Shown here: positions 8,414-16,283 of the stretch, piece after piece
Numbering within the stretch: the stretch's first letter is position 1
How the letters are laid out: each line of letters starts with the position of its first letter
Source of the DNA: Sulfurimonas sp. RIFOXYD12_FULL_33_39
GTDB lineage: Bacteria > Campylobacterota > Campylobacteria > Campylobacterales > Sulfurimonadaceae
Direction: 5' to 3'
NCBI GenBank assembly: GCA_001829785.1
Contig: MICF01000007.1
Location: forward strand, 248,001-312,000
DNA: 64,000 nucleotides
Made by a program: the position numbers and the translations under genes
The notes under the pieces: model-generated
What the model was told of the DNA's origin: nothing
The model's database searches: none
What the model saw: only the letters and a program-made list of their open reading frames with translations

Positions 8414-9785
8414 GTGTCAAAATATTCATACTTTGAAGGTTTCTAAGCATCTCTGAATCTTCATCATAATCTTTTTGTTCTCTTCCTAACTTTAATGAAC
8501 TAAAAATCGGCTTTCCGATTACTATTCTGCCTTCAATACCGTCTTTTTTAGTTTTGATTCCCCAAGTGTTGTGAAATACGACTATTTCATCATTATAAAT
8601 TCCGACGTAAAGAACTATATGCCCTTTTTTGTAAAGAAGTGTTTGAAATGCAACTGCTTTTTCTTTTATAATTTTTATCTTCTCATCATTATTTAAATTT
8701 TTTAAACTTATAACTTTTCCGACTTTGCTTTGCTGATATGAGTTTCTAGGAAGCCAAATTCCAAACGGTGCAAACATATCTTTAAGCATCGAGGAGCAAT
8801 CTCTTTGTTCATAAATTCCACCCCAACCGTAATTTGTTTTTGAAACTTCATTAATAATTGTTTCCAGATTGTTTGTATTTAGCTTCATTATATCTTTAGT
8901 AGCTATATTTTTAGAAATCTTAGATTTTAAAAAAAGCGGCTTTGAATCTTTATATGAAGATACACTTAAAACCGTGTATGTCTCTTTATCTTCTGATATA
9001 AGTGCAAACATCATTCCGACTTTTGATTTAAATAAAAAGTCTCCATCAAACGAATAGATAGGCTCATTATCTTTAATGATAAAAACCTGCTCTGCTTTTT
9101 GCCATGCATCTACATGTTGTTTTTCTAAAATTGCAAATTCATTGCTTTTTACCCAGCCTGACGCAAAACTGCTAAATACATAAGCCCACTCTTTGTCTTT
9201 TGAATAATGTGATACAAAAATGGGCTTGTTCGCGTGTATCGTGCTATTTTGAAGATAATCAAAAGGAAATCCTTCTCCTGCTATCGAAGGGTCTTTTAAC
9301 AGCGGTTTAATAGTAGGAAAAGCTCTTATACTGCTCTCTTTTAAAACGACGGCTTTTACATTTATAGTTGCATAAGCTTCAAAATTTGCATTATTTAAGA
9401 TTGCATCAAAAAAAGACTGTTCTAAAGGTTGTAAATTTTCCCCATAACTTTTATCGGCGCAAAATGAGGAAAAAGGCCATTTTATGGAGTTTAGTTCTTC
9501 TGTTGGTTTATCAATGTTCCATATAGTAAAATAGTGCTCTTCATATTTTTTTTGAATATCATAAATTGAGACATTATTATCAAAATTTTTTAAAAAGTAG
9601 TTTACATTTTGCGGAATATTTAGAAGGTCGTATATTTTTACACTACTAGAAGTTCTATTTGATATAAACTCTTCACATGTAACATTATTATCATCATTGG
9701 TTTTAATAAAAATATCTTTCTTAATACTACTTGAAGAACAACCGAAAAATAGAACTGCCGACAAAATTATAAAAATATATCTCAA
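8409..9785 (-). CDS. SH3 / NlpC-P60 peptidoglycan hydrolase lipoprotein
   Basis: 458-residue envelope protein. MRYIFIILSAVLFFGC is a lipoprotein signal with Cys16. An N-terminal stabilising region (residues ~50-140, DLLNIPQNVNYFLKNFDNNV) is followed by two SH3-like regions (VKAVVLKESSIRAFPT ... SFASGWVKSNEFAIL). The C-terminal NlpC/P60 domain has the catalytic Cys in YGWGGIYEQRDCSSMLKDMF (near residue 330), a GIWLPRNSYQQ segment and the catalytic His in YKKGHIVLYVG (near 393). Family members cut stem-peptide bonds in murein. The combination of stabiliser, SH3b and NlpC/P60 is known in Bacteroides and epsilonproteobacteria. It follows the S24 regulator gene on the same strand by 11 nt. Confidence 0.85.
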   Translation of the reverse strand: MRYIFIILSAVLFFGCSSSSIKKDIFIKTNDDNNVTCEEFISNRTSSSVKIYDLLNIPQNVNYFLKNFDNNVSIYDIQKKYEEHYFTIWNIDKPTEELNSIKWPFSSFCADKSYGENLQPLEQSFFDAILNNANFEAYATINVKAVVLKESSIRAFPTIKPLLKDPSIAGEGFPFDYLQNSTIHANKPIFVSHYSKDKEWAYVFSSFASGWVKSNEFAILEKQHVDAWQKAEQVFIIKDNEPIYSFDGDFLFKSKVGMMFALISEDKETYTVLSVSSYKDSKPLFLKSKISKNIATKDIMKLNTNNLETIINEVSKTNYGWGGIYEQRDCSSMLKDMFAPFGIWLPRNSYQQSKVGKVISLKNLNNDEKIKIIKEKAVAFQTLLYKKGHIVLYVGIYNDEIVVFHNTWGIKTKKDGIEGRIVIGKPIFSSLKLGREQKDYDEDSEMLRNLQSMNILTQ

Positions 9786-9796
9786 AGTAAAGCCTT

Positions 9797-10456
9797 TTAA
9801 TCTACACTTCCAAATCTACTGACTACTCTTCCTATTACTTCTATATCTCTTGGATCTAGTGTCTGAGTGGAATAGACTTGATTATCGGATATTATATCTA
9901 TTTTTCCGTCTATTCTTTTTTGAACTCTCTTTATAAAAAGTCCGGCTTCAGTTTTTATAGTAAATATACCGCCTCTTTGAAGATCAGTTTTGCTTCTGTT
10001 TATGAAAACTATATCATTGTAGCTAAAAGTAGGCTCCATTGAATCACCTGTTACATTTATAGCTTCAATATATTTTAACTCTCTCTCTCCTCCAAGCATT
10101 TGCACAAATTCATGTGGAATTTCCACACCTTGTTGTTCTTCTTCCTCAATATCTGCTCCGCCTCCTGCAGAAGCATTAATATTTCTAAAGTACTTAACTA
10201 AAAAAAATCTATTTGTTGCTTCAACCAGGCTCTCAGGCGATTGACCGTAAAGCATCCAGTTTATAGATATAGATTTTGTAGCGCAAAAATCCAAAAGCTC
10301 TCCAAATGGTATTTTATTTCTCTTTTTCATAGTTGCAAAATTCATTTGAGAGATACCTAAAATATCCGCAACATCTTTGTCAAATATTTTTTTACCGTTA
10401 AATTCGGTAGATACGATACTTTTAATCTCTTCAACAATTTCAAGAAAACTTTTCAT
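9797..10456 (-). CDS. S24-family repressor-like regulator
   Basis: 219-residue CI/LexA-like protein. The N-terminal HTH is FDKDVADILGISQMNFATMK (residues ~24-43). The C-terminal S24 peptidase-like domain has GDSMEPTFSYNDIVFINR with the catalytic Ser in GDSMEP (near residue 138) and the Lys in AGLFIKRVQKR (near 175). The hinge has ASAGGGADIEEEE, an Ala-Gly-type autocleavage region. Family members are phage repressors or host regulators that self-cleave on RecA activation. No phage genes lie nearby, so a chromosomal regulator is likelier than a prophage repressor. A palindrome over its own -10 suggests autoregulation. Confidence 0.85.
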   Translation of the reverse strand: MKSFLEIVEEIKSIVSTEFNGKKIFDKDVADILGISQMNFATMKKRNKIPFGELLDFCATKSISINWMLYGQSPESLVEATNRFFLVKYFRNINASAGGGADIEEEEQQGVEIPHEFVQMLGGERELKYIEAINVTGDSMEPTFSYNDIVFINRSKTDLQRGGIFTIKTEAGLFIKRVQKRIDGKIDIISDNQVYSTQTLDPRDIEVIGRVVSRFGSVD

Positions 10457-10480
10457 AGTACTTCCTTCATCAAATAATAG

Positions 10481-10492
10481 AGATTATAATCT
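10481..10492 (-). promoter_or_regulatory. palindromic -10 region / possible operator
   Basis: AGATTATAATCT is a perfect 12-bp palindrome containing TATAAT on the minus strand, 25 nt upstream of the S24 regulator start. A promoter element inside a palindrome is a natural site for autorepression. Confidence 0.4.
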
Positions 10493-10590
10493 TTTTTTAA
10501 AATTTAGTCAAAATTTTTATGACAAAATGCAATATTTTTTATATTTTTTTGAAATTACGTGTAGTATTTGAAAAATTAGAAGGATTTAAA

Positions 10591-10674
10591 ATGTCAATTA
10601 TAGTAAAAAATGCACAAAGTCTGTTAGAAAGATTTGAAAGTTCTATAGAGAAATTAGCAGAGAGATTTCTTTAG
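10591..10674 (+). CDS. possible 27-residue peptide
   Basis: A short frame begins at an ATG preceded by AGAAGGATTTAAA, a good ribosome site. It encodes MSIIVKNAQSLLERFESSIE followed by KLAERFL, an amphipathic helix with alternating acidic and basic residues. It overlaps the stop of the convergent small membrane protein by 4 nt. Without homologues it could be chance, but the ribosome site and compact position argue for expression. Confidence 0.3.
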   Translation: MSIIVKNAQSLLERFESSIEKLAERFL

Positions 10675-10823
10675 ATATCACTTTGTTTATCTTTTAACTT
10701 TTTTTCATCAGCCTCTCTCTGCGCTTCTCTTTGTGCTGATTTATTTTTATGGTAACCGCCGAAAATAAAAATCATAAATAGTATAAAAAGTATAAGCATT
10801 ACGGAATTAATAACAGTACTCAT
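10671..10823 (-). CDS. 50-residue membrane protein
   Basis: The ATG overlaps the TGA of trmL (ATGA), and AAGGA lies a few bases before it. The protein begins MSTVINSVMLILFILFMIFI, one membrane helix, and ends in a charged helix (NKSAQREAQREADEKKLKDK). Translational coupling to trmL argues that it is real. The family is not recognised. Confidence 0.55.
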   Translation of the reverse strand: MSTVINSVMLILFILFMIFIFGGYHKNKSAQREAQREADEKKLKDKQSDI

Positions 10824-11293
10824 ATATTTTCCTTAAAAATTGCGTAGTTTTGTTTTATAGCCTCATATAGCACTATTCCGGTACTGATGGCAAGATTTAG
10901 ACTTCTACCCTCTTTTGTCATAGGAATTGTTATATTTTGCTCTTTATATCTGTTTAAAATATCTTCGGGGATACCGGTCGTCTCGCTTCCGAAAAATATA
11001 TAATCACCATCTTTAAACTTCGCATCAAAGTACGGTTTATCTGTTTTTGTCGTTGCAAAATAAGCATTATCGGTTATATTGTTATTTGCAAAAAAATCAT
11101 CTAAACTCTCCCATACATGTAAATCAAGCTTATGCCAATAATCAAGCCCTGCCCGTCTTACCGCTTTTTCATCAATATCAAATGCAATCGGCTTTATTAT
11201 ATGCAAAGCAGCACCTGCATTAACGCAGAGACGCCCTATTGCACCTGTATTATTTGGAATTTGAGGATTTACGAGGACTAAATTAAAAGCCAT
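10820..11293 (-). CDS. trmL: tRNA (cytidine/uridine-2'-O)-methyltransferase TrmL
   Basis: SPOUT-class methyltransferase that methylates the ribose of nucleotide 34 in tRNA-Leu anticodons. With the ATG at 11293 it is 157 residues (MAFNLVLVNPQIPNNTGAIG), close to E. coli TrmL (157 aa). Conserved motifs are NPQIPNNTGAIGRLC, FGSETTGIPEDIL and IPMTKEGRSLNLAIS, which make the SAM-binding trefoil knot. A TTG 15 nt upstream is in frame but is an unlikely start. The next gene on the same strand, a small membrane protein, overlaps its stop. Confidence 0.93.
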   Translation of the reverse strand: MAFNLVLVNPQIPNNTGAIGRLCVNAGAALHIIKPIAFDIDEKAVRRAGLDYWHKLDLHVWESLDDFFANNNITDNAYFATTKTDKPYFDAKFKDGDYIFFGSETTGIPEDILNRYKEQNITIPMTKEGRSLNLAISTGIVLYEAIKQNYAIFKENI

Positions 11294-11331
11294 TACAATG
11301 TCTCTCAAAAAATAATTTTTTTGTAGCTTTA

Positions 11332-11395
11332 GGGGGTTGCAGGGACGAAGAGTCCCTGCCGCTGAAATGGGCTTTGCTCATTTTAGTGCATATCA
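11332..11395. repeat. GC-rich double hairpin between purU and trmL
   Basis: Within AT-rich surroundings, GCAGGGAC (11339-11346) pairs with GTCCCTGC (11352-11359) across a GAAGA loop. A second hairpin follows: AAATGGGC, TTT, GCTCATTT. It starts right after an AT-rich tract downstream of the trmL promoter region and ends at the purU stop. It may be a terminator for purU or a dispersed REP-like element; copy number elsewhere cannot be seen here. Confidence 0.5.
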
Positions 11396-12232
11396 TTAGA
11401 AGATAACAGTTTTATTTGCATATACAAATATTCTATCTTCAAGGGCTAGTTTTAAAGCTCTTGAGAGAACAACTTTTTCGACATCTTTACCCGAACGTTG
11501 CATATCTTTCCATCCATAAGCATGATCTACATGTATAACTTCTTGAGCGATAATAGGACCCTCATCAAGATTGTTATTTACAAAATGAGAAGTTGCGCCT
11601 ATGATTTTGACGCCCCTGTCATAAGCTTGTTTATAAGGGTTTGCACCAATAAATGCAGGTAAAAATGAGTGATGAATATTTATGATTCTATTCTCATATA
11701 CCTCTACAAATCTAGGAGTCAATATTCTCATATATTTTGCTAAAACAATATAGTCTATCTCCTCAAACTCTGCTAAACACTCAAGTACCTTGTTCTCATG
11801 TTCAACTCTATCCAAACCTACATGTGAAATTGCGATGAAAGGAATATTAAACTTGCCTACCAAAGATTCTAAATCACTATAGTTGGAGATAACAGCCAAA
11901 ATATTTGCCTCAAGTTCTCCTGCTTCGTGACGAATCAATATATCGCCCAGAGCATGCATCTCTTTTGTAGCCATAATAATTATATTCTTATTTTTAGGTG
12001 CTATAACCTCTATATTAGCATTTGAAGGCAAAACATCACTTAAAAGTTCATAGAGTTTATTTAGTTCTATATTGCCATCAACAACGCTTCTCATGAAAAA
12101 TTTATTATTTTCTTTATCCACGAACTCACTATTTGTTAGAATATTTAAATCATTTTTGTAAAAAACCGTAGATACTTTATGAACTAAACCTTTTTCATCA
12201 TTTGCATCTATAAGTACTCTGTATTGACTCAT
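11396..12232 (-). CDS. purU: formyltetrahydrofolate deformylase
   Basis: 278-residue enzyme that hydrolyses 10-formyl-THF to formate and THF, balancing one-carbon pools and feeding formate to PurT-type reactions. The N-terminal ACT domain (YRVLIDANDEKGLVHKVSTV) is followed by the formyltransferase domain with KYMRILTPRFVEVYENRIIN, the active-site INIHHSFLPAFIGANPYKQA and the conserved Asp in THFVNNNLDEGPIIAQE. Length matches the family (~280). The start ATG overlaps the stop of the upstream coiled-coil gene by 4 nt, placing it at the end of the leuD-leuB-TPR operon. Confidence 0.95.
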   Translation of the reverse strand: MSQYRVLIDANDEKGLVHKVSTVFYKNDLNILTNSEFVDKENNKFFMRSVVDGNIELNKLYELLSDVLPSNANIEVIAPKNKNIIIMATKEMHALGDILIRHEAGELEANILAVISNYSDLESLVGKFNIPFIAISHVGLDRVEHENKVLECLAEFEEIDYIVLAKYMRILTPRFVEVYENRIINIHHSFLPAFIGANPYKQAYDRGVKIIGATSHFVNNNLDEGPIIAQEVIHVDHAYGWKDMQRSGKDVEKVVLSRALKLALEDRIFVYANKTVIF

Positions 12233-12582
12233 TTTTGACTTCCTCTCTCTAACTCTTCTACTCTTGAATCAATAGTAACTAACACATACTCTAAAAAATT
12301 TAGTGTCATATCTACTTTTGCCTCTATATTTGTATTATTTGGTGCTTGAAATCCTTCAAAAAGTACAAGCAATCTTTCTCTCATGGATATTAAAAATAGC
12401 ATCTCGTTACTAATTGCCGGCTCATCTTCAGGTGCAGATTTTACTTCAGATTTTACCTCAATACTTAACTCTTCTCTTATTTTTGGTTTAAAATTGTCTA
12501 TTATTTTTGAGTTATTTATTATATTTGGCTTTATATCTTCCATCTCCGCCAAAGTCGAGAGAATTACATCTTTTAATTCCAT
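12229..12582 (-). CDS. hypothetical coiled-coil protein
   Basis: About 117 residues from the ATG at 12582; an in-frame GTG at 12597 would add five. It overlaps the end of the TPR gene by 10 nt, and AAGGTGG inside that gene could be its ribosome site. The protein begins [20 protein letters not shown] and has a helical C-terminus (MTLNFLEYVLVTIDSRVEELE). No catalytic motif or membrane segment is visible. It is tied to purU by a 4-nt overlap. The family appears lineage-specific; function unknown. Confidence 0.6.
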   Translation of the reverse strand: MELKDVILSTLAEMEDIKPNIINNSKIIDNFKPKIREELSIEVKSEVKSAPEDEPAISNEMLFLISMRERLLVLFEGFQAPNNTNIEAKVDMTLNFLEYVLVTIDSRVEELERGSQK

Positions 12583-12821
12583 AACTTTAGTAACCACCTT
12601 TCAAATTCATTAAACTCGACATCCTCTTGCATTTTTATAAAATACTCCTTCATCTGAGTATTTACGTTTAAAAATTTTTTTCTCATACCGGAGAGTCTTC
12701 GTATAGCAATTTTAGCATCGCTATTTGAAGGCTCTTTTTTGAGAATCTCTTTATAAATCTCTAAAGCTTCCTCTTTTAGACCTTGCAGCTCATAAATATT
12801 TGCTAGAGTTAATGTTTTCAT
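12573..12821 (-). CDS. small TPR-like protein
   Basis: 82 residues. The N-terminal ~35 residues ([20 protein letters not shown]) fit one tetratricopeptide repeat (L-Y--G--EEA--IY). The rest is a basic helix ([16 protein letters not shown]). Its ATG overlaps the leuB stop (ATGA), so it is translationally coupled. It probably binds another protein; the partner is unknown. Confidence 0.65.
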   Translation of the reverse strand: MKTLTLANIYELQGLKEEALEIYKEILKKEPSNSDAKIAIRRLSGMRKKFLNVNTQMKEYFIKMQEDVEFNEFERWLLKLWN

Positions 12822-13885
12822 TTTGCCGCATAGTTAGCAATAATTGAACCCATTTCACTTGTAGAACAAACCTCTTTAGCATCAAATTGTGCTAAGTCTT
12901 TTGTTCTATACCCTTCTTTAAGCGCTCTTTTGACCGCAGCATCTATTTTATCGGCAGCTGCATTTTCGCCAAGAGCATATCTAAGCATCATAGACGCCGA
13001 TGAAATAGTAGCAATAGGATTTGCTATACCTTGTCCTGCTATATCAGGAGCAGAACCGTGAATAGGCTCGTAAACACCTATCTTTGCTCCTACTGAAGCC
13101 GACGGTAAAAGCCCTATTGAACCCGAAAGCATACTTGCTTCATCGCTTAGGATATCGCCAAAAATATTTCCCGTTAGCATTACATCAAATTGTCTAGGGT
13201 CGCGAATTAGTTGCATTGCCGCATTATCAACATACATGTGACTTAACTCAACTTCTGGATATTCGGTTGCAACTTCTGTTACCACGTCTCTCCAAAGCTG
13301 AGAAACATCAAGTACATTTGCTTTATCTATTGAGCAAACTCTCTTACTTCTTGTCATAGCAATTTTAAATGCTTGATGAGCTATTCTTACAATCTCCGCG
13401 CGGGTGTAAACCATAGTATTCCACCCTCTGTTTTCGTCACGCCCCTTTGGTTCGCCGAAATATATTCCGCCGATAAGTTCACGAACAACCATCAAATCAA
13501 CACCCTTTACAACCTCAGGTTTTAGTGAAGATGCATTTATAAGCTCATCATATACAACTGCAGGACGAAGATTTGCATAAACTCCAAGCTCTTTACGAAA
13601 TCTAAGAAGCCCGCTCTCAGGTCGTTTTTCACGAGGCAAATTATCCCACTTTGTTCCACCTATCGCACCAAAAAGTACGGCATCACTACTTAATGAGATA
13701 TTAATTGTCTCTTGAGGAAGAGGATCACCGGTAATGTCATAAGCACAACCGCCCATTAAAGCCTCTACATACTCAAAATAAAAATCAAAACAAGATGCAA
13801 CAGAGTCTAAAACTTTTACGGCTTCATCTATGATTTCCGGACCGATTCCATCACCTTTAATCAGTGCAATTTTATATCTTTTCAT
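12818..13885 (-). CDS. leuB: 3-isopropylmalate dehydrogenase
   Basis: 355-residue NAD-dependent decarboxylating dehydrogenase, the third step of leucine synthesis, turning 3-isopropylmalate into 2-ketoisocaproate. [13 protein letters not shown] is at the N-terminus, [17 protein letters not shown] has the substrate-binding arginines, and the NAD/metal motif is [47 protein letters not shown] is the Tyr loop. The start ATG abuts the leuD stop (13885 is shared), so the two are coupled. A clean full-length protein. Confidence 0.97.
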   Translation of the reverse strand: MKRYKIALIKGDGIGPEIIDEAVKVLDSVASCFDFYFEYVEALMGGCAYDITGDPLPQETINISLSSDAVLFGAIGGTKWDNLPREKRPESGLLRFRKELGVYANLRPAVVYDELINASSLKPEVVKGVDLMVVRELIGGIYFGEPKGRDENRGWNTMVYTRAEIVRIAHQAFKIAMTRSKRVCSIDKANVLDVSQLWRDVVTEVATEYPEVELSHMYVDNAAMQLIRDPRQFDVMLTGNIFGDILSDEASMLSGSIGLLPSASVGAKIGVYEPIHGSAPDIAGQGIANPIATISSASMMLRYALGENAAADKIDAAVKRALKEGYRTKDLAQFDAKEVCSTSEMGSIIANYAAK

Positions 13886-14388
13886 TATTTACCTTTAATT
13901 TCATTTTGTGCAAAATTCATAAGTCCGCCGGCATCTATAAGCTCTTGCATAAAAGCCGGAATCGGAATAAAATTATAAGTTTTACCGGAAGTTTTATTAG
14001 TTATAGTTCCGTTGTTCATATCAACGCTTATCTCATCACCTTCAGCAATCTCTGCACTCTCGCGAAGTTCAAATATAGGTAGTCCCATGTTAAATGCATT
14101 ACGATAAAAAATCCTTGCAAACGTCGGAGCGATAACGGCAGCTACACCTGCGGCTTTAAGTGCTATAGGAGCATGCTCACGAGAACTTCCGCAACCGAAA
14201 TTTTCACCAGCGACTATAATATCGCCTCTGCTCATTTTGTTTACAAATTCAGGGTCTGCATCTTCCATAACATGTTTTGCAAGTTCCTCCGGTACTGATG
14301 TGTTTAAATAACGAGCTGCTATAATCAAGTCCGTATCTATATCCTTACCGAATCTCCAAACTTTACCGTCAATATTTGCTTTTTGCAT
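13885..14388 (-). CDS. leuD: 3-isopropylmalate dehydratase small subunit
   Basis: 167-residue swivel subunit of isopropylmalate isomerase, partner of the LeuC iron-sulfur subunit. The key sequences are [36 protein letters not shown] and [17 protein letters not shown], all typical of the short archaeal/epsilon type LeuD. LeuC is not in the window, so it must be elsewhere. leuD heads the operon leuD-leuB-TPR-coiled coil-purU on the minus strand. Confidence 0.96.
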   Translation of the reverse strand: MQKANIDGKVWRFGKDIDTDLIIAARYLNTSVPEELAKHVMEDADPEFVNKMSRGDIIVAGENFGCGSSREHAPIALKAAGVAAVIAPTFARIFYRNAFNMGLPIFELRESAEIAEGDEISVDMNNGTITNKTSGKTYNFIPIPAFMQELIDAGGLMNFAQNEIKGK

Positions 14389-14492
14389 TTAAAATCCTAA
14401 CTATATTTAAAATAATTTTTGCGATTATAGCCAAATTGTGATTGTAGTTTTATAAAAAGGAAGTATAAAAATATACAAAAATTCAAATTAAT

Positions 14493-14518
14493 CTCTTGAT
14501 ATTAATTCGTATCAAGAG
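14493..14518 (-). terminator. flgF-flgG operon terminator
   Basis: CTCTTGAT pairs with ATCAAGAG over a 10-nt loop, 16 nt past the flgG stop in the minus direction. A T-rich tract follows on that strand. Confidence 0.55.
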
Positions 14519-14533
14519 GCTAATAAAAAGTTA

Positions 14534-15322
14534 TTATCTTTTTAGGTTATTTGTAGTTTGGAGCATTTCATCACTTGTAGTGATTACTTTTGAGTTAGAG
14601 TCATAGGCTCTCTGTCCCGTAATAAGGTCTGTAAGTTCAACAACGAGTTCAACATTGCTTAGTTCTACAAAACCTTGTCTTAACACTCCAAGACCATCAA
14701 GTCCCGGAGTACCTTCAACAGGCTGACCTGAACTGTCAGTCTCTATATATAAATTATCCCCCATTGAGTGAAGACCTGCGGGATTTATGAAGTTTGTAAG
14801 TGTTACTTGACCTACTTGTGTTGCTTGAGTTTGCCCAGGCTGAATAACAGTAACTGTTCCATCAGTACCAATACTTACATTAGTCGCATCAGGCGGTATT
14901 ACAACCTCAGGAACCAATCTATAACCGTCGCTGTTTACTACGGTACCGTTTTCATCTATTTTAAAAGCACCGTTTCTTGAATAAACTTCGGTTCCATCAG
15001 GAAGTTCTAATTTAAAAAAACCTCTTCCTGTTATTGCTAAATCAAGTTGGTTATCAGTCTGCTTTAGACTCCCTTCCGAAAATATCTTATTTATAGCAGT
15101 AGGTCTTGAACCAAGCCCGACTTCTATACCCGTAGGACTCTTTGTCGAGTCACTTGTAGATGTACCTGCATACTCCATAACTTTGTACATTAAGTCTGCA
15201 AACTCTGCACGCGACTTTTTGAAACCTATCGTATTTACATTGGCAATATTATTTGCCGTAGTGTTTATTTGCGTCTGCATTCCCAACATTCCTGTTGAAG
15301 CAGTATAAAGTGATTGCATCAT
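14534..15322 (-). CDS. flgG: flagellar distal rod protein FlgG
   Basis: 262-residue axial protein of the distal rod. It has the N-terminal TASTGMLGMQTQINTTANNI with NNIANVNTIGFKKSRAEF, the central Dc rod domain (RGFFKLELPDGTEVYSRNGAF) and the C-terminal helix VELTDLITGQRAYDSNSKVI. Length is exactly the family's (~260). It is secreted by the flagellar type III system with no cleaved signal. It follows flgF by 6 nt in the same transcript. Confidence 0.97.
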   Translation of the reverse strand: MMQSLYTASTGMLGMQTQINTTANNIANVNTIGFKKSRAEFADLMYKVMEYAGTSTSDSTKSPTGIEVGLGSRPTAINKIFSEGSLKQTDNQLDLAITGRGFFKLELPDGTEVYSRNGAFKIDENGTVVNSDGYRLVPEVVIPPDATNVSIGTDGTVTVIQPGQTQATQVGQVTLTNFINPAGLHSMGDNLYIETDSSGQPVEGTPGLDGLGVLRQGFVELSNVELVVELTDLITGQRAYDSNSKVITTSDEMLQTTNNLKR

Positions 15323-15328
15323 AATTTT

Positions 15329-16150
15329 TTATCCTTTTTTAGCAAGTTTTTCAATCGCATCACGATTCATATCATTCATCTGTGTATCCATAGCTTTTTG
15401 ATACATTCCGACTAAACGGTTAGTCTCTATCATCTGTGTCATCATCTTAACGGCATTTACATTGCTCTTTTCAACAAATCCCTGCACTACTGCACCGCTT
15501 TGCTCTATACTCTCAAATTCTTGTTCTCCGTCATATCTAAAAAGATTATTACCCTCTTTTTTCAAAAGAGCCATATTATCAGGCTGTGCAACAAAAATTT
15601 TAGAAGCTGCATTAAGCTTAGCACTGTTTGGAATATTTGTGGACATCTGTCCGTTTTTATCTACATGTACAATATTGTTATCTTGAGTTAGAGTTATCGG
15701 CTGCTTGGTTATAAAATAGTCACTCGGCAAAACTTCATAACCGCTTTTTGTAATTAGTTTACCTTCATCATCTTTTGTAAAAGAGCCTTCTCTGGTAAGT
15801 CTAATTCCTTGCGGGGTTTTAACTAAAAAGAAAAGTCCCTCTCTTGAGAGAGCCAAATCAAGTGAATTGTCTGTTTTTTGCATATCTCCCACGGAATAAT
15901 CCGTATAAGAGTCAACTATTTGAGGAGCTTTATTCATGGTTCTGTTTAAAAACTGTGCCGCTTCTTTTGTATGATTTCCATTTGGAAGTTCATCTCTGGC
16001 TTCTTTGTACAAACGCATAAAATCACCTACAACAAGATTATCCTCTTTAAAACCTGCAGTATTTACGTTCGCAAGATTGTTCGCAATAGTGTCAAGACGG
16101 TTAAATTGAGTAACCATTCCGGCCGCTGAACTATAATATCCACTCTGCAT
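15329..16150 (-). CDS. flgF: flagellar proximal rod protein FlgF-like
   Basis: 273-residue hook-basal body family protein. It starts MQSGYYSSAAGMVTQFNRLD and contains IANNLANVNTAGFKEDNLVV, a central DLALSREGLFFLVKTPQGIR, and the C-terminal MTQMIETNRLVGMYQKAMDT. Proteins with this N-terminus that precede flgG are called FlgF or FlgG2 in Campylobacterota; I prefer FlgF by position and the more divergent middle part. The start ATG at 16150 lies opposite the rpoD promoter region. Confidence 0.88.
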   Translation of the reverse strand: MQSGYYSSAAGMVTQFNRLDTIANNLANVNTAGFKEDNLVVGDFMRLYKEARDELPNGNHTKEAAQFLNRTMNKAPQIVDSYTDYSVGDMQKTDNSLDLALSREGLFFLVKTPQGIRLTREGSFTKDDEGKLITKSGYEVLPSDYFITKQPITLTQDNNIVHVDKNGQMSTNIPNSAKLNAASKIFVAQPDNMALLKKEGNNLFRYDGEQEFESIEQSGAVVQGFVEKSNVNAVKMMTQMIETNRLVGMYQKAMDTQMNDMNRDAIEKLAKKG

Positions 16151-16233
16151 AAATTGCCTTTATCCAAATATTTTAAACTCTAAAGCAAAGTGTGTTCCAA
16201 CATGACAAGAAGGAAATGTTAAGAGTGTTTGGG

Positions 16234-16239
16234 TATAAT
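16234..16239 (+). promoter_or_regulatory. probable -10 box of rpoD
   Basis: TATAAT in the context TTTGGGTATAATCC, 44 nt before the rpoD start. As with aspS, the bases before it are G-rich and no -35 hexamer stands out. Confidence 0.5.
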
Positions 16240-16283
16240 CCACCTTTGAAAAATCTTATAAAACCAACAAGGTGTATCTAAAT

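Noticed and set aside
9797..10456. Prophage inferred from a CI-like repressor
   Set aside because: No phage structural, integrase or lysis genes lie nearby; neighbours are chromosomal.
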